This document shows, in pieces, positions 25,986 through 36,700 of a stretch of DNA of 64,000 nucleotides. This DNA comes from Elusimicrobiota bacterium (GTDB lineage: Bacteria > Elusimicrobiota > Elusimicrobia > UBA1565 > UBA9628). The notes under the pieces were generated by a model. That model saw nothing but the letters and a program-made list of their open reading frames with translations, made no database searches and was not told the DNA's origin. Position 1 is the first letter of the stretch, and every line of letters starts with the position of its first letter. The DNA lies in contig CP096137.1 in the NCBI GenBank assembly GCA_023213235.1, positions 2,063,047 to 2,127,046 on the forward strand. Direction: 5' to 3'. A program made the translations under genes and the position numbers.

Positions 25986-26368
25986 GCGGGCTTCTGCTCC
26001 GCGCGGCGCAGCGCGGCCCGGACGCGGGCGAGCAGCTCGGGGGCCTTGAACGGCTTGACGACGAAGTCGTCGACGCCGAAGTGCAGCGCCTCGAGCTCCT
26101 CGTCGGCGGTCTGCTTGACGGTCAGCATCAGCACGGGAAGATTCTTGAGGGCCGGCTCCTGGCGCATCGCGCGGCAGAACTGCTCGCCGTCCATGCGCGG
26201 CATCATCCAGTCGACGAGCACGACCTCGGCCGGAGAGGCCTTGAGCATGCGCAGGCCCTCCTCGCCGTCGCGGGCCACCGTCACCTCCATCCCGGCGCTC
26301 TTGAGGACCTCCTGGATGATGATGCGGTAATCCTCTTCGTCGTCGATCACGAGAACTTTCGTCGCCAT
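25982..26368 (-). CDS. Single-domain response regulator (CheY-like receiver)
   Basis: About 128 residues, a receiver domain only. It has the acidic pair in LVIDDEEDYR, the phospho-acceptor Asp in VVLVDWMMPRMDG (about residue 53), Thr in LMLTVKQ, and Lys in VVKPF, so it should be phosphorylatable. I prefer the ATG at 26368 because GGGAGG lies seven bases upstream; a start at 26392 overlapping the kinase stop would add eight residues. No output domain is present, so it must act through protein contacts. It follows its likely partner kinase in the operon. Confidence 0.88.
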   Translation of the reverse strand: MATKVLVIDDEEDYRIIIQEVLKSAGMEVTVARDGEEGLRMLKASPAEVVLVDWMMPRMDGEQFCRAMRQEPALKNLPVLMLTVKQTADEELEALHFGVDDFVVKPFKAPELLARVRAALRRAEQKPA

Positions 26369-26388
26369 GGTCCGGCCTCCCGCGGCGC

Positions 26389-27754
26389 TCATGCCGCGAC
26401 CTTCAGGGAAAAGCTGATGCGCGTGCCCTGCCCGGGCACGGACTTGACCTCGATCTTTCCGCCGTGCTGGTCCACGATGGATTTTACGATGTAAAGGCCC
26501 AGTCCGGTACCCTTGTGACCCGTCACGCCCTCGGAAATGTTCCGTCCCTGAGAGAAAGGCTGGAAGAGGCGCTCGCGGTCGGCCTGGTCCATCCCGCGCC
26601 CCGTGTCGCCGACGGTCACCTCGATCCAGCGCGCGCCTCCGTCGCGGAACTGCTCCCCGCGATCCAGACCTGGCCGCCCTGATTCGTGAATTTCAGGCCG
26701 TTGGCGACGAGGTTGACGAGCACCTGGCGGACCCGGTCGGCGTCGCCCAAGACGGCCGGCAGCGCGGGCAGGCGGTTCGTGATCGCCACGCCCTGCTGAA
26801 GCGCCCGCGCCTCGAAGAACTGGCACACCTCGTTCGCGACCGACGGAAGCTCCATCGGCCTCAGCACGCACTCCATCTTTCCCTTCTCGATCTTCGCGAC
26901 GTCGAGCAGATCGTTGATGAAGCCGGAGAGCCGCCGCACGTTGACCTGGATGCGCTCGAGGAAGTCCTTCGACGAGGCGAAGCCCTCGGGCGTGCCGCCG
27001 GCGACCCTCTCGCGGATGAGCTGAAGGAAGCTCTCGATCGCGCCGAGGGGGAGCGGAGCTCGTGCGTCACGGAGGAGACGAAATTGCGCTTGACGGTGTC
27101 GAACTCCTCGAGGCGCGACGACATCGAATTGAACGCGCGCACGAGGCCGCCGAGCTCGTCGTCGGACTCCCAGGCCAGCCGCCCGCCGAGCTTGCCGCCG
27201 CCGATCTCGCCGGCCAGCCGGCTGAGATCGACGATGGGCTTGACCAGGCCGCGCGCGATGAGGAACGCCACCAATAGGCCGAGCAGGCTCGTCACCGCCC
27301 AGACGGAGAGGATGATCTTGCCCAGGCGCGCGTTGGCCGCCTGGAACGGCAGGTCGAGCACGGCCTCGTCGAGCGTGAGATCGATGTCGACGGCGCGCTG
27401 CGGGTCGGCGGGGTCGGCCACGGTGAACCGCGCCGTCCGGGGCCGGGCCGCTCCGCCCTCGCCGACCACGGCGCCGCGACCCCGGCCGTGGCTGCGCCAC
27501 TGGATGCGCGCCTGCGAGATCGCCGGGTACTGGACCTTCAGGAACTTCAGGTAGCTCAGCAGGGCTACGTCGTCCTTCTGGATCAGGGAGTCCGACGCGG
27601 CCCTCCCGACGGCCATCTCGATCGTCGACGCCAGGGCGCGCATGTCGCGCTCCTGGTACTGCGTGCGCACGATGAGCACGCCCCAGCCGAGCAGCGCCAT
27701 CGACAACACCTGGAGCAGGAAGCTGCTCAGGACGAGCCGCGTGCGGATCGTCAC
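26389..27754 (-). CDS. Membrane sensor histidine kinase (HAMP-HisKA-HATPase), frame broken twice
   Basis: About 455 residues when repaired. There are two membrane segments (about residues 8-28 and 167-190) around a periplasmic sensor of about 135 residues, then HAMP, then HisKA with the phospho-acceptor His in FVSSVTHELRSPLGAIESF. HATPase motifs are the N box (VNLVANGLKFTNQGG), DTGRGM (G1), F box LFQPF and GTGLGLYIVK (G2). Slips are in the G run 27047-27051 (5 for 6) and the C run 26655-26658 (4 for 5). GTGA overlap with the PorV-TPR gene and ATGA with the response regulator. Its coupling to surface-protein genes suggests it senses envelope state. Confidence 0.9.
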
Positions 27755-29750
27755 GGCTTGGCGCCGCCCTGGATGATCTCGGACTGCACGCGGTCGAGCG
27801 CGCGCCGCGCCGAAGAGTTGTTCGGCTCGGCGTCGATGATCTTGCGGAACGCCGCGGCCGCCTCCGTCAGGCGGCCCTGCGCGTAGAGATCGACGCCCTG
27901 CTCGTAGAGGCGCTCGATGTCGACGGGGGTGAGCCCCGTCGGCTTGGCTTCCACGGGCTTCGGCGCCGGCGCCGCGTCGCGGCGGCCGCGCTCGATGAGG
28001 GCGGTCAGCGCGTCGAGGTAGCCCTTCAGCTGCTTGCGCGAATCGGAGTCGGTCTCGAGCTTGTACGCCGACCGCAGGGCCTTCAGGGCCTCCGGGTAGC
28101 GCTTCAAGGCGTAGTGCGCCGCGCCGAGGCGCTTGTAGGCCAGCGCGTTCGACGGGTCCAGCTGCAGCACCTGATCGGCGAGCTTCACGACCCGCTCGAA
28201 GTCGCGCTCGCGCAGCGCGACCTCCATGAGCGCCATCGTGCCGCCGACGACCTTCTCGGCGCCCATCGTCGGAGCCTTGCCGCTTTCGTCGACGGGAGCG
28301 GAAGGCTCGCGCGCGATGCCGCTCTTCGCCTCGATCGCCTTCGCGAGCTTCTCGATGCGCTCGTCGGTCGGGTTCAGGCTGCCGGCGTAGGCGAGCTTGC
28401 GCAGCGCCGACTTGGCGTCGCCGGCCACGAAGTCGAGCGAGCCCTCGTACACCGCCGCCTGCGCCGCGTCGGTCTGGTAATCTTTGACGATCGGGAAGGA
28501 GTCGGCGACGGCCGTCATGCGCTCGAGGCTCTGCTGCAGCCGCGGGTCGTTAGGCTTGAGCGACGCCGCCTGGTTCAGCTTCTCCGCGGCCTCGGCGAAG
28601 CGACCGCCGCCGGCGTCGACCTTGGCCTGGCGCAGGAACTCGTCGATCGCCGTGCGCTTGTAGAGCGCGAGGTCCTCCATCTGATAGCGGAAGTCCGGCG
28701 AACCGACCGCCCCGAGGTCGCGGAGGTTCTCGAGGATCGCCTCGCCGAAGGCGGCCTCCGCCTGCTTCGCGCGCCCGAAGCGGATGCCGAGGCCGATGCG
28801 GTGGCTGCCCGAGGTGCCGGTCAGGCCGGCCAGGGGAGGGTGAAGCCGTAGTCGAACTGCATACGGCTGATTTTATACGAAAGGCCGAGGCCCATTTGGC
28901 GGAAATCACGACTGCCCAGCGAGATCGAGCCGCGGATGCCGAACGAGCCGTGCAGCAAGGTCGGGAGCCACTTCTCGGCGGCGAGCGCGAGGATCTTGTC
29001 CTTCGAGCCGTCCGGAGCGCTCTGGAAGCGCACGTCTCCGGACAAGGTCGAGAAAGGGGTCTTGTACGCGCCTCCGAGCTTGATGTTCCGGCCGAGCTTG
29101 TCGTTCTCGTTGAACCCGACGTTGGGCTCCATCGCGTGCTGGATCATCATGCCGACCATCCAGCGCGGGCGCACCCGCCACAGGAAGCCCAGGTCCGCGT
29201 CGATGTTCGTTTTTGAAACGTTCTGGAGGAACGGGTCGGGCGCGCCGGTCGCCACTCCGGTGTCCGAGATGCCGTTGCCCGCGGCGGACGTGCCGCCGAT
29301 GGAGCGCGACAGGTACTTGAGCGTGCCGCCGACGTAATAGCGGCCGGGCTGGCTCCGCGCGAAGAGGCCCCGCGCGTAGGACGCCATCAGCTGGTTCTCC
29401 GAGTAAAGCCCGCCGACCCCGAAGTTGTTCCAGGCCACGCCCGCCGTCCCGCGGCGGCCCCCGTCGAAGGGATGGGCGTAGCCGACGAAGGAGTTCTGCA
29501 CGTTCGAGCCGTCCGACAGGCCCGTCAGCAGGCGCGCGTAGGTCGTGCCGAGCTCCGGGCGTTCGAGCGTGGCCAGGCCGGCCGGGTTGTAGTAGATCGA
29601 GTACACGTCGTCGGCCACGCCCGTGTACGCGTGCCCGAGGCCCGTCACGCGGGCGCCCACGCCCACGTCCTCGTACGCGGCCGCCGCCGGCAGGGCCAGG
29701 AAGGCCGCCGCGGTCGCGGACGCGAGAAGGCGAGTGGGGATTCGATTCAT
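27751..29750 (-). CDS. PorV/UPF0164-type outer-membrane barrel fused to a TPR domain, frame broken once
   Basis: Signal peptide MNRIPTRLLASATAAAFLALPAAAA, then a PorV/PorQ-like barrel (residues about 26-325). It begins with the family's YEDVGVGARVTGLGHAYTGVADDVYSIYYNPAGLA and ends with FDYGFTLPLAGLTGTSGSHRIGLGIRFG. The chain continues into a TPR-rich region (about 330-666), with repeats such as ALAYKRLGAAHYALKRYPEALKAL and YAQGRLTEAAAAFRKIIDAEP. The two parts are separated only by a slip in the G run 28833-28836 (4 for 5). The frame is otherwise open across the junction, so I treat them as one protein of about 666 residues. PorV is the shuttle and attachment factor of type 9 secretion; related FadL-like proteins occur in spirochaetes. 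Confidence 0.82.
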
Positions 29751-29753
29751 GGT

Positions 29754-30167
29754 TTAGCGGACGATCAGCAAGGTCCCCGAAAAGACCCGGTCCTCCACGA
29801 TGAGGCGATAGACGTAGACGCCGCTTCGAACGCGGACGCCGTCGGCTCGGCCGTCCCACGTCAGGTACGTCGCTTGGATGATCGACGAGGGGCAGCCCGC
29901 CCCGGCCAGCGCGGTGCGGTCGCGCTGGACGCCGATGCTGGCCACCTGGGCGCCGAGAAGCGTGTAGATCTTCCCGGAGATGTCGCTGCGCTGCGGGTTC
30001 TCGAAGCAGAAGAACGCCTGGTCGTTGATGTGGTCCCCGTTGGGCGTGACGACGCGCGACAGCGGCCCGTAGAACCGCACGGCCTCCGTCTGCGCGTGGG
30101 CGAGGGCGAGGCCGAACAGCGCCGCCGCCGGCGCGAGGAGCAAGCCGAGGAGTATCTTCTTCGTCAT
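29754..30167 (-). CDS. Small secreted FlgD-Ig / gliding-motility C-terminal-type protein, 137 aa
   Basis: Signal peptide MTKKILLGLLLAPAAALFGLALAHA, then essentially one C-terminal Ig-like module. It has VVTPNGDHINDQAFFCF, GKIYTLLGAQVAS, LTWDGRADG and SGVYVYRLIVE with a final FSGTLLIVR. This TPNGD-x-x-ND ... TWDG ... G-x-Y-x-Y order is that of FlgD-Ig and gliding-motility (CHU_C) C-terminal domains, which in some phyla act as type 9 secretion signals. The protein is hardly more than this module. ATGA overlap with the larger FN3 gene; three bases before the PorV-TPR gene. Confidence 0.8.
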   Translation of the reverse strand: MTKKILLGLLLAPAAALFGLALAHAQTEAVRFYGPLSRVVTPNGDHINDQAFFCFENPQRSDISGKIYTLLGAQVASIGVQRDRTALAGAGCPSSIIQATYLTWDGRADGVRVRSGVYVYRLIVEDRVFSGTLLIVR

Positions 30168-32603
30168 CGTGCCACCACGACCGTACCCGTGTAGGATTTC
30201 CCGCCGCCCTGGATCCGATAGACGTACGCGCCGCCGCCGACGACGCGTCCGTTGGAGCGCCCGTCCCAGGTCAAGGTGTTGGGCACCCGGCCGGGGACCA
30301 TGTCGGCCACGTGCGAACCGAGGACGTCGTAGATGCGCCCGGTGGCGGTCTCGTTGCGCGGGCCAGGATCGTACGTGAAGATGATCGAGTCGTTGAGCCC
30401 GTCCCCGTTGGGCGTGAGCGCGCGGCCCGAGATGTTGGAGACGTCGAACACCGTGCCGTCGGCGCGCGCGAGCGCGCGGATCTGGTAGGTCCCCAGGTTC
30501 GGCGACTCCACGGTCACGGTCTGGGCGACCGGGTCGACCGTGCCGTACATCTTCTTGAACTCCTGTCCGTTGAACCAGAACATGCCGAGGTTCTTCACCG
30601 TCACCCCGGGCGCCGTCTGCTGCGTGGCGACCGGCTGACCGCCGGCCGTCTGGAACGCGAGCACGACGCGCACCGGCTTGGGCATCGGGTAATTCGTCAG
30701 CGGAGTCACGCCGTTGAGCATCGGAGTGAACTTGACCGACTGGAACACGTTCTCGCCGACATCCTCCGTGACGCGCCGTCGGTCTATGCGGATGTCGCCG
30801 CCGGCCGAGTTGGAACCCGCGTTGAGCATCTCGGCCGAGGCCGCGTCGAACACGACGCGAGACACGCAGTCATCGAGGAAGTAGCTGCGCTCGCCGAGAG
30901 TCGAGAGCGTCACGGCGTTCGTCGAGAGGCCGATGGAGTTGTACGAGTGCACGCGGTAGAACCAGTTCAGGCCGCCCGTCAGAGAGACCGTGCTCGTCTG
31001 CGTGATCGGCAGGCTCGACACGTTGACGAAGGTCGGCGCGCACGCGTCGCTCGAGCGCCAGACCGAGTAGCCGAGCAGCTCGTCGGCCAGCGGCGCGGCC
31101 GTGCTCAGGAACAGATTGCCGTCGCCGTAGCGCGTCGTCGTGGACCACGACAGCGTCACGTCGGCCGGGGTCGCCGCGATGCGCACGCCGAGCGGCTCCA
31201 TCGGCGCGATCGTGAACGGAAGAGCTCCGACGGTCGCCGAGAACGGCCCCTCCGTCAGGCCCAGGTCGCGCGCGGAGATCTTGTAGAAATACGTGGGCCC
31301 GAGCGTGAGCGGCCTATCCATATACGTAAGCGCGGTCGTGGTGGCCACGCTCGCGAAGCCGAAACCCGCGTTCGTCGAGCGCGACACCCGGTAGAACAGC
31401 AGGCCGACGCCGTCGCCACCCGCCGGCAAGGCCTGCCAGGAGACGTTGACCCCGAGGAGAACCGCGGTCGCCTGCGCCCCCGCGGGAGCGAACGGCACGG
31501 GCCCGACCGGCGTCGTGACCGTGAGCAGATTCGAGGGGGGCCTGAGTTCCCGCGCCGTTGAGCGCGATCACCGTGAGGTAATAGGTCGTGTCGTTGATGA
31601 GGCCGTGCAGGGACGCGCCGGCGACGGTGACCGTAGCGAACGAGGTGAAGACGACGTTGTCCGTGCTGCCGCGCACGACGTAGCGCGTCCCGGCGGGGTT
31701 GCCGTTGGCGTTCCACGCCAGGATGATCGTGCTCGAGGAAACCGAGGTCGTCGAGAGGTTCAGCGCGGGCGCCGCCAAAGTCATGGTCGAGCCCGCCAAG
31801 GTGAAGTCCGAGCACCCGGGACACGCCGCCACCCCAAGGTAGTACGTGGTGTTGGGATCGAGTCCGGCCACCGTCGCCGTCGTCGCGACCGTCAGCGATG
31901 ACGCCGCGACCGGCACGAAGGTCTGGTCGGTCGAGCCGACCAGAAGGTAGTTGACCGCGCCGGGCGACGCGGCCCACGTCGCCGAGATCGAGGTGACGAA
32001 GACCGACGAGATCGATGCTCCCGACGGCGCCGGCGCGCCGGCGAGAGAGAACGACGCGATGTTGGACTCGTAAGCGATGTTGCTGTCGCCGTCGCTCGTC
32101 CAGAGCCGCGCGTAATACGTGGTGCCCGAATCCAGTCCCATCAGGCCGATGCTCACGATCTCGCCGGGGATGACGCCGGACGTCGTGAACGAGATGTTCG
32201 CCAGCCGGTGGTCGGAGAAAGTGTCGGGGACCGTATACGACGCGACGCGGATGAAGTAGGTGCTGCCCACCTGGAGCGTGCCGTCGCCGCCGTCGTAGGC
32301 GGGCGTCGTCCATCGCAGGCTCGCGCTCGAGATCGCGATATTCGTCCCGCCGAGGTCCTGGACCTTTCCCGGGAACGCGTGCAGCTCCGACCAGCCGGCG
32401 CGCGCCACGCTGCCGGCGGACGCGGCCGTCGTGAACGCCACCTCCTCACCCACCGAGCCGACCAGCCGGCCCGTGGGCGAGGTGGAGCTGTCGCCGCCGG
32501 AGTTGTTGGCGCTTCTCACCACTTTATTCGTTGTGCCGTCCATCGAAGGCCCTGCCCAAACGAAGGAGCCTGTGAATAGGAGGACCAAGAGCGACTTACG
32601 CAC
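30164..32603 (-). CDS. Secreted multidomain FN3 protein with FlgD-Ig C-terminal module, frame broken once
   Basis: About 813 residues. Signal peptide MRKSLLVLLFTGSFVWA, a discoidin/laminin-like N-terminal stretch, then several fibronectin type III-like units (repeated D-x-x-T-T-Y-Y-x-x-V patterns such as LDPNTTYYLGVAA and LINDTTYYLTVIA). The last 90 residues are ALTPNGDGLNDSIIFTY, GRIYDVLGSHVAD, LTWDGRSNGRVV and GGAYVYRI, the same module as the next gene. The frame changes at the G run 31535-31540: six are present, and five or eight would restore it. First gene of the six-gene operon reaching mltG. GTG start with TAGACT six bases upstream. Confidence 0.85.
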
Positions 32604-32609
32604 GGCCTC

Positions 32610-32615
32610 AGTCTA
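32610..32615 (-). promoter_or_regulatory. -10 box (leaderless layout) of the FN3/PorV/kinase operon
   Basis: TAGACT on the minus strand, six bases (GAGGCC) before the GTG at 32603. No good -35 box at 16-18 bases. Confidence 0.45.
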
Positions 32616-32653
32616 TCACCGCGGGGGAAATCCGCGCCCGCCGCAAGCGAAGT

Positions 32654-32677
32654 AATTGCGAAGTTTGCTTCGCAATT
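32654..32677. terminator. Perfect hairpin between the FN3 operon and the IS30 element
   Basis: 10-bp perfect stem AATTGCGAAG (32654-32663) / CTTCGCAATT (32668-32677), loop TTTG. It lies downstream of the transposase stop and upstream of the FN3 operon start. It could terminate transposase transcription or sit in the operon's upstream region; T tracts are short. Confidence 0.5.
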
Positions 32678-32688
32678 TCAGCACCCGC

Positions 32689-32718
32689 GTTCAACCGGCA
32701 AGTGCAACACTTTGACGG
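32689..32718 (+). repeat. IS30 left terminal inverted repeat
   Basis: GTTCAA, five bases, then AAGTGCAACACTTTGACGG; matches the right end in inverse orientation apart from the five-base spacer and one extra T. The transposase stop codon (32691-32693) lies inside it. Confidence 0.7.
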
Positions 32719-33668
32719 AAGGCTTCCGCCGCAGTTTTAAATTTCAGGCACTTCCTGGGTAAGCCGTTAAGCCAACGCTCCGTTTTTTTGACTTGTTCGA
32801 ACGACACCATACTAAAGTCGGTCTTCTTGGGCCAGTGTCGGCGCACGAGTCCGGCGGCGTTCTCGACGGAACCCTTTTCCCAACTATGCATAGGCTCGCA
32901 GAAGTACGACACGGTGCCAAGCCGCTTGTTGACCTGGAGGTGCTGGACGTTCTCGCTGCCGTTGTCGTAGGTGATGCTGCGACGCAGATGCTTCGGGTAG
33001 CGCGCGAGCGCGCGGTTGGTGGCCCTGCGCATCGACGTCGCGTCCTTCGCTGGGAGCTTGCGTAGGCGCGTGTAGCGGGTCTTGCGCTCCACCAGGATCT
33101 GAAGGGCCGGTCGGCTTTTACGGCTGACGATCGTGTCACCCTCCCAGTGTCCAGGCTGTTCGCGACGCTCAATAATCGCCGGCCGCTGAGAAATCGGCGT
33201 TCTCGACGGGATATGCGACGATTTATGCTTGCTGCTGTGGCCGCGTCGAAGGCGCTTTCGACGCGCTCGAACCAGAAAGGGGATCAGTTCTCGGGCCCCG
33301 ATATAGACCCACTGGTAGATCGCCTCGTGGCTGATCGGCTCGGCGCTGAACGTATTCCAACGCCCCGCAATGCGCTCAGGCGACCACCCGCGGCGAAGCA
33401 TGCGGCCCGCATAGGCCCTCAATCCTGGCTTGCGCAGGCGCTCACGCTCGTGCGCCACGGCCTTACGGACATCAGCGCGCTCCTGAGCTCTGTGCGGAAG
33501 GTAGTAGCCCTGGCGAATTGGCGGCGCGTTACGCTTCAACTCCCGCGATACGGTGCTTACGTCACGACCGATCAGCCCTGCTATCTCACGCAATGATTTC
33601 CCATGAGCTTTGAACAACGACAACCGGTCTCGTTCGTCTTCCGTCAGGTGCTTGTAGGTTTTCGGCAT
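32691..33668 (-). CDS. IS30-family transposase, 325 aa, intact
   Basis: N-terminal helix-turn-helix of IS30 type (HLTEDERDRLSLFKAHGKS then REIAGLIGRDVSTVSREL), a middle WSPERIAGRW motif, and the DDE catalytic core: first Asp in GHWEGDTIV, second in TYDNGSE, and Glu in the CEPMHSWEKGSVENAAGLVRR region. The length is typical and there is no frame break, unlike many neighbours, so the copy could be active. Its GC content is lower than that of the surrounding genes. The stop codon lies within the left inverted repeat. Confidence 0.95.
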   Translation of the reverse strand: MPKTYKHLTEDERDRLSLFKAHGKSLREIAGLIGRDVSTVSRELKRNAPPIRQGYYLPHRAQERADVRKAVAHERERLRKPGLRAYAGRMLRRGWSPERIAGRWNTFSAEPISHEAIYQWVYIGARELIPFLVRARRKRLRRGHSSKHKSSHIPSRTPISQRPAIIERREQPGHWEGDTIVSRKSRPALQILVERKTRYTRLRKLPAKDATSMRRATNRALARYPKHLRRSITYDNGSENVQHLQVNKRLGTVSYFCEPMHSWEKGSVENAAGLVRRHWPKKTDFSMVSFEQVKKTERWLNGLPRKCLKFKTAAEAFRQSVALAG

Positions 33669-33695
33669 CTCGCCTCATCATAGCGGACGCCTTGA

Positions 33696-33724
33696 CCGTC
33701 AAGTGTTGCACTTCGAAATTGAAC
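33696..33724 (-). repeat. IS30 right terminal inverted repeat
   Basis: Reverse complement reads GTTCAA, five bases, AAGTGCAACACTTGACGG. It begins about 28 bases upstream of the transposase start. Confidence 0.7.
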
Positions 33725-33782
33725 TTGGGGCACGAATTAAGCGTGTTGCAAGCGTGTATTCGGGATATATTGGTCAAGCTAT

Positions 33783-36700
33783 ATGGTATCGATGCGGACC
33801 CGCATGAGACACCTCCTGCCCCTCTTGGCGCTGCTGCTGCTGCCGGCCTCGTTAGGCTCGGCCGCCGGCATCCCGTCCCGCATCAATTTCCAGGGCAAGC
33901 TGCTCGACACCTCGTTCGTCCCGCGCAACGGCGCCGTCGCGATGCAGTTCCGCATCTTCGACGCGCCCGCGGGCGGCAACCTGCTCTGGGGCCCCGAGAA
34001 CCAGACGCCCGTCGTCGTCAACGGCGTCTTCGCCGTCCAGCTCGGAACGAACACCTTCCTGTCGCCGGACCTCTTCGCGGGGGCTCGACCTACCTCAGCG
34101 TGACCGTCGCGCCCGACGTCTTCCCGGCCGGCGAGATGTCCCCGCGCCAGCAACTCGTCGCGAGCCCCTACGCCCTCGTCGCCGCGGGCCTGGCCTCGGC
34201 CGGCGACATCCACGTCAACGCGGGCGCCGGCGGCTCGACGTTCACCAGCACCGGCAACCTGCTGATCCCGTACGGCATCGTCGCGACCTCCGCGTCCTTC
34301 TCCGGCGGCCTGACCGCCTCGAGCGGAACCTTCACCGCGACCGGGGCGGGCCAGTTCAGCATCCGGACCTCCTCCGGCATCAACGTGACGGCCGGCACGC
34401 TGAACGTCGCCGAGAACGTCGTCGCCACCGCCTTCGTCGGCGACGGCTCGCGCCTGACCGGCATCGGCGGCGGCGGCATCACCGCCGGCTCGATCGACAC
34501 CTCCAAGCTCGCGACCGACTCGGTCACGACCGTCAAGATCCTCGACGCCGCCGTCACCGCTCAGAAGATCGCCGACGGCTCGATCACCACGAACAAGCTC
34601 GCGACCGACGCCGTGACCACGGTCAAGATCTTGGCGGGCGCGGTCGACACCGGCAAGCTCGCGGTCGACGCCGTGACGACCATCAAGATCCTGGACGCCG
34701 CCGTCACCACCCAGAAGCTCGCCAACGCGGCCGTCGACACGGCGAAGCTCGCGACCGACTCCGTCACGACGGCCAAGATCCTGGCCGGCGCGGTCGACAC
34801 CTCCAAGCTCGCGACCGATTCCGTCACCGGCTCCAAGATCCTGGCCGGCACGATCGACACCGCCAAGCTCAACACCACCATCCAGGCCCAGCTCGCGATG
34901 GCGGGAACCGTCGCCGCCGGCTCGATCGACACGACCAAGTTGGCGACCGACGCCGTCACGACCATCAAGATCCTCGACGCCAACGTCACCACCCAGAAGA
35001 TCGCCAACTCCGCCATCGACACGAACAAGCTCGCCACCGACTCGGTCACCGGCGTGAAGATCCTGGCGGGTACGATCGACACCGCCAAGCTCAACGCCAC
35101 CATCCAGGCCCAGTTGGCGCTGGCGGGCACCGTCGCCGATGGCTCGGTCAACACGAACAAGCTCGCCACCGACGCGGTGACGACCATCAAGATTCTGGAT
35201 GCCAACATCACGACCCAGAAGATCGCCAACGCCGCCATCGACACGAACAAGTTGGCCACCGACTCGGTGACCGGCGTGAAGATCCTCGCCGGCACGATCG
35301 ACACCGCCAAGCTCAACACGACGATTCAGGCGCAGTTGGCCCTGGCGGGAACCGTCGCCGATGGCGCGGTCAACACGAACAAGCTCGCCACCGACGCGGT
35401 GACGACCATCAAGATTCTGGATGCCAACATCACGACCCAGAAGATCGCTAACGCCGCCATCGACACGAACAAGTTGGCCACCGACTCGGTGACCGGCGTG
35501 AAGATCCTCGCCGGCACCATCGACACCGCCAAGCTCAACGCGACGATTCAGGCGCAGTTGGCCCTGGCGGGAACCGTGGCCGACGGCGCGGTCAACACCA
35601 ACAAGCTGGCCACCGACGCGGTCACGACGATCAAGATCCTGGACGCGAACGTCACGACCCAGAAGATCGCCAATGCCGCGATCGACACGAACAAGCTGGC
35701 CACTGATGCCGTGACGACGGCCAAGATCCTGGCGGGGGCGGTTGAAACCTCGAAGTTGGCGACCGACTCCGTCACCGGCGTGAAGATCCTGGCCGGCACG
35801 ATCGATACCGCCAAGCTCAACGCCACGATCCAGGCGCAGCTGGCCCTGGCGGGAACCGTCGCCGACGGCGCGGTCAACACCAACAAGCTGGCCACTGACG
35901 CGGTCACTACCATTAAGATCCTCGACGCCAACGTCACCACCCAGAAAATCGCCAACGCGGCCATCGACACCAACAAGCTGGCCACCGACTCGGTCACCGG
36001 CGCGAAGATCCTGGCGGGAACGATCGACACCGCCAAGCTCAACGCCACGATCCAGGCTCAGTTGGCGCTGGCGGGCACCGTCGCCGATGGCGCGGTCAAC
36101 ACGAACAAGCTTGCGACTGATGCCGTCACGACCATCAAGATTCTGGACGCGAACGTCACTACCCAGAAGATCGCCAATGCCGCGATCGACACGAACAAGC
36201 TGGCCACTGATGCCGTGACGACGGCCAAGATCCTGGCGGGGGCGGTTGATACCGCGAAGTTGGCGACCGACTCCGTCACCGGCGTGAAGATCCTGGCCGG
36301 CACGATCGACACCGCCAAGCTCAACGCGACGATTCAGGCGCAGTTGGCGCTGGCGGGTACCGTCGCCGATGGCGCGGTCAACACGAACAAGCTCGCGACC
36401 GATGCCGTCACTACCATCAAGATCCTGGACGGCAACGTCACCACCCAGAAGATCGCCAACGCCGCCATCGACACGAACAAGTTGGCCACAGACTCGGTCA
36501 CCGGCGTGAAGATCCTCGCCGGCACCATCGACACCGCCAAGCTCAACGCGACGATTCAGGCGCAGTTGGCCCTGGCGGGAACCGTGGCCGATGGCGCGGT
36601 CAACACGAACAAGCTCGCCACCGACGCGGTGACGACCATCAAGATCCTGGACGCCAACGTCACCACCCAGAAGATCGCCAACGCCGCCATCGACACGAAC

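Larger units (their letters stand above)
32689..33724 (-). mobile_element. IS30-family insertion sequence
   Basis: One transposase gene bounded by inverted repeats. The best inner repeat is AAGTGCAACACTT(T)GACGG (32700-32718, complement at 33696-33713). It extends outward after five unmatched bases to GTTCAA (32689-32694) / TTGAAC (33719-33724), with weaker identity beyond. The element is therefore at least 1.04 kb, and the outermost ends are uncertain. No short target duplication is visible at these borders. It sits between two divergently oriented surface-protein loci. Confidence 0.8.

Noticed and set aside
32677..32690. Target-site duplication for the IS30 element
   Set aside because: I compared bases outside both possible ends of the inverted repeats and found no matching 2-4 bp direct repeat.
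33725..33782. Promoter of the giant gene
   Set aside because: TTGCAA (33746-33751) and TATATT (33766-33771) are only 14 bases apart, and TATATG six bases before the ATG at 33792 has no -35 box. Suggestive but not good enough to list.
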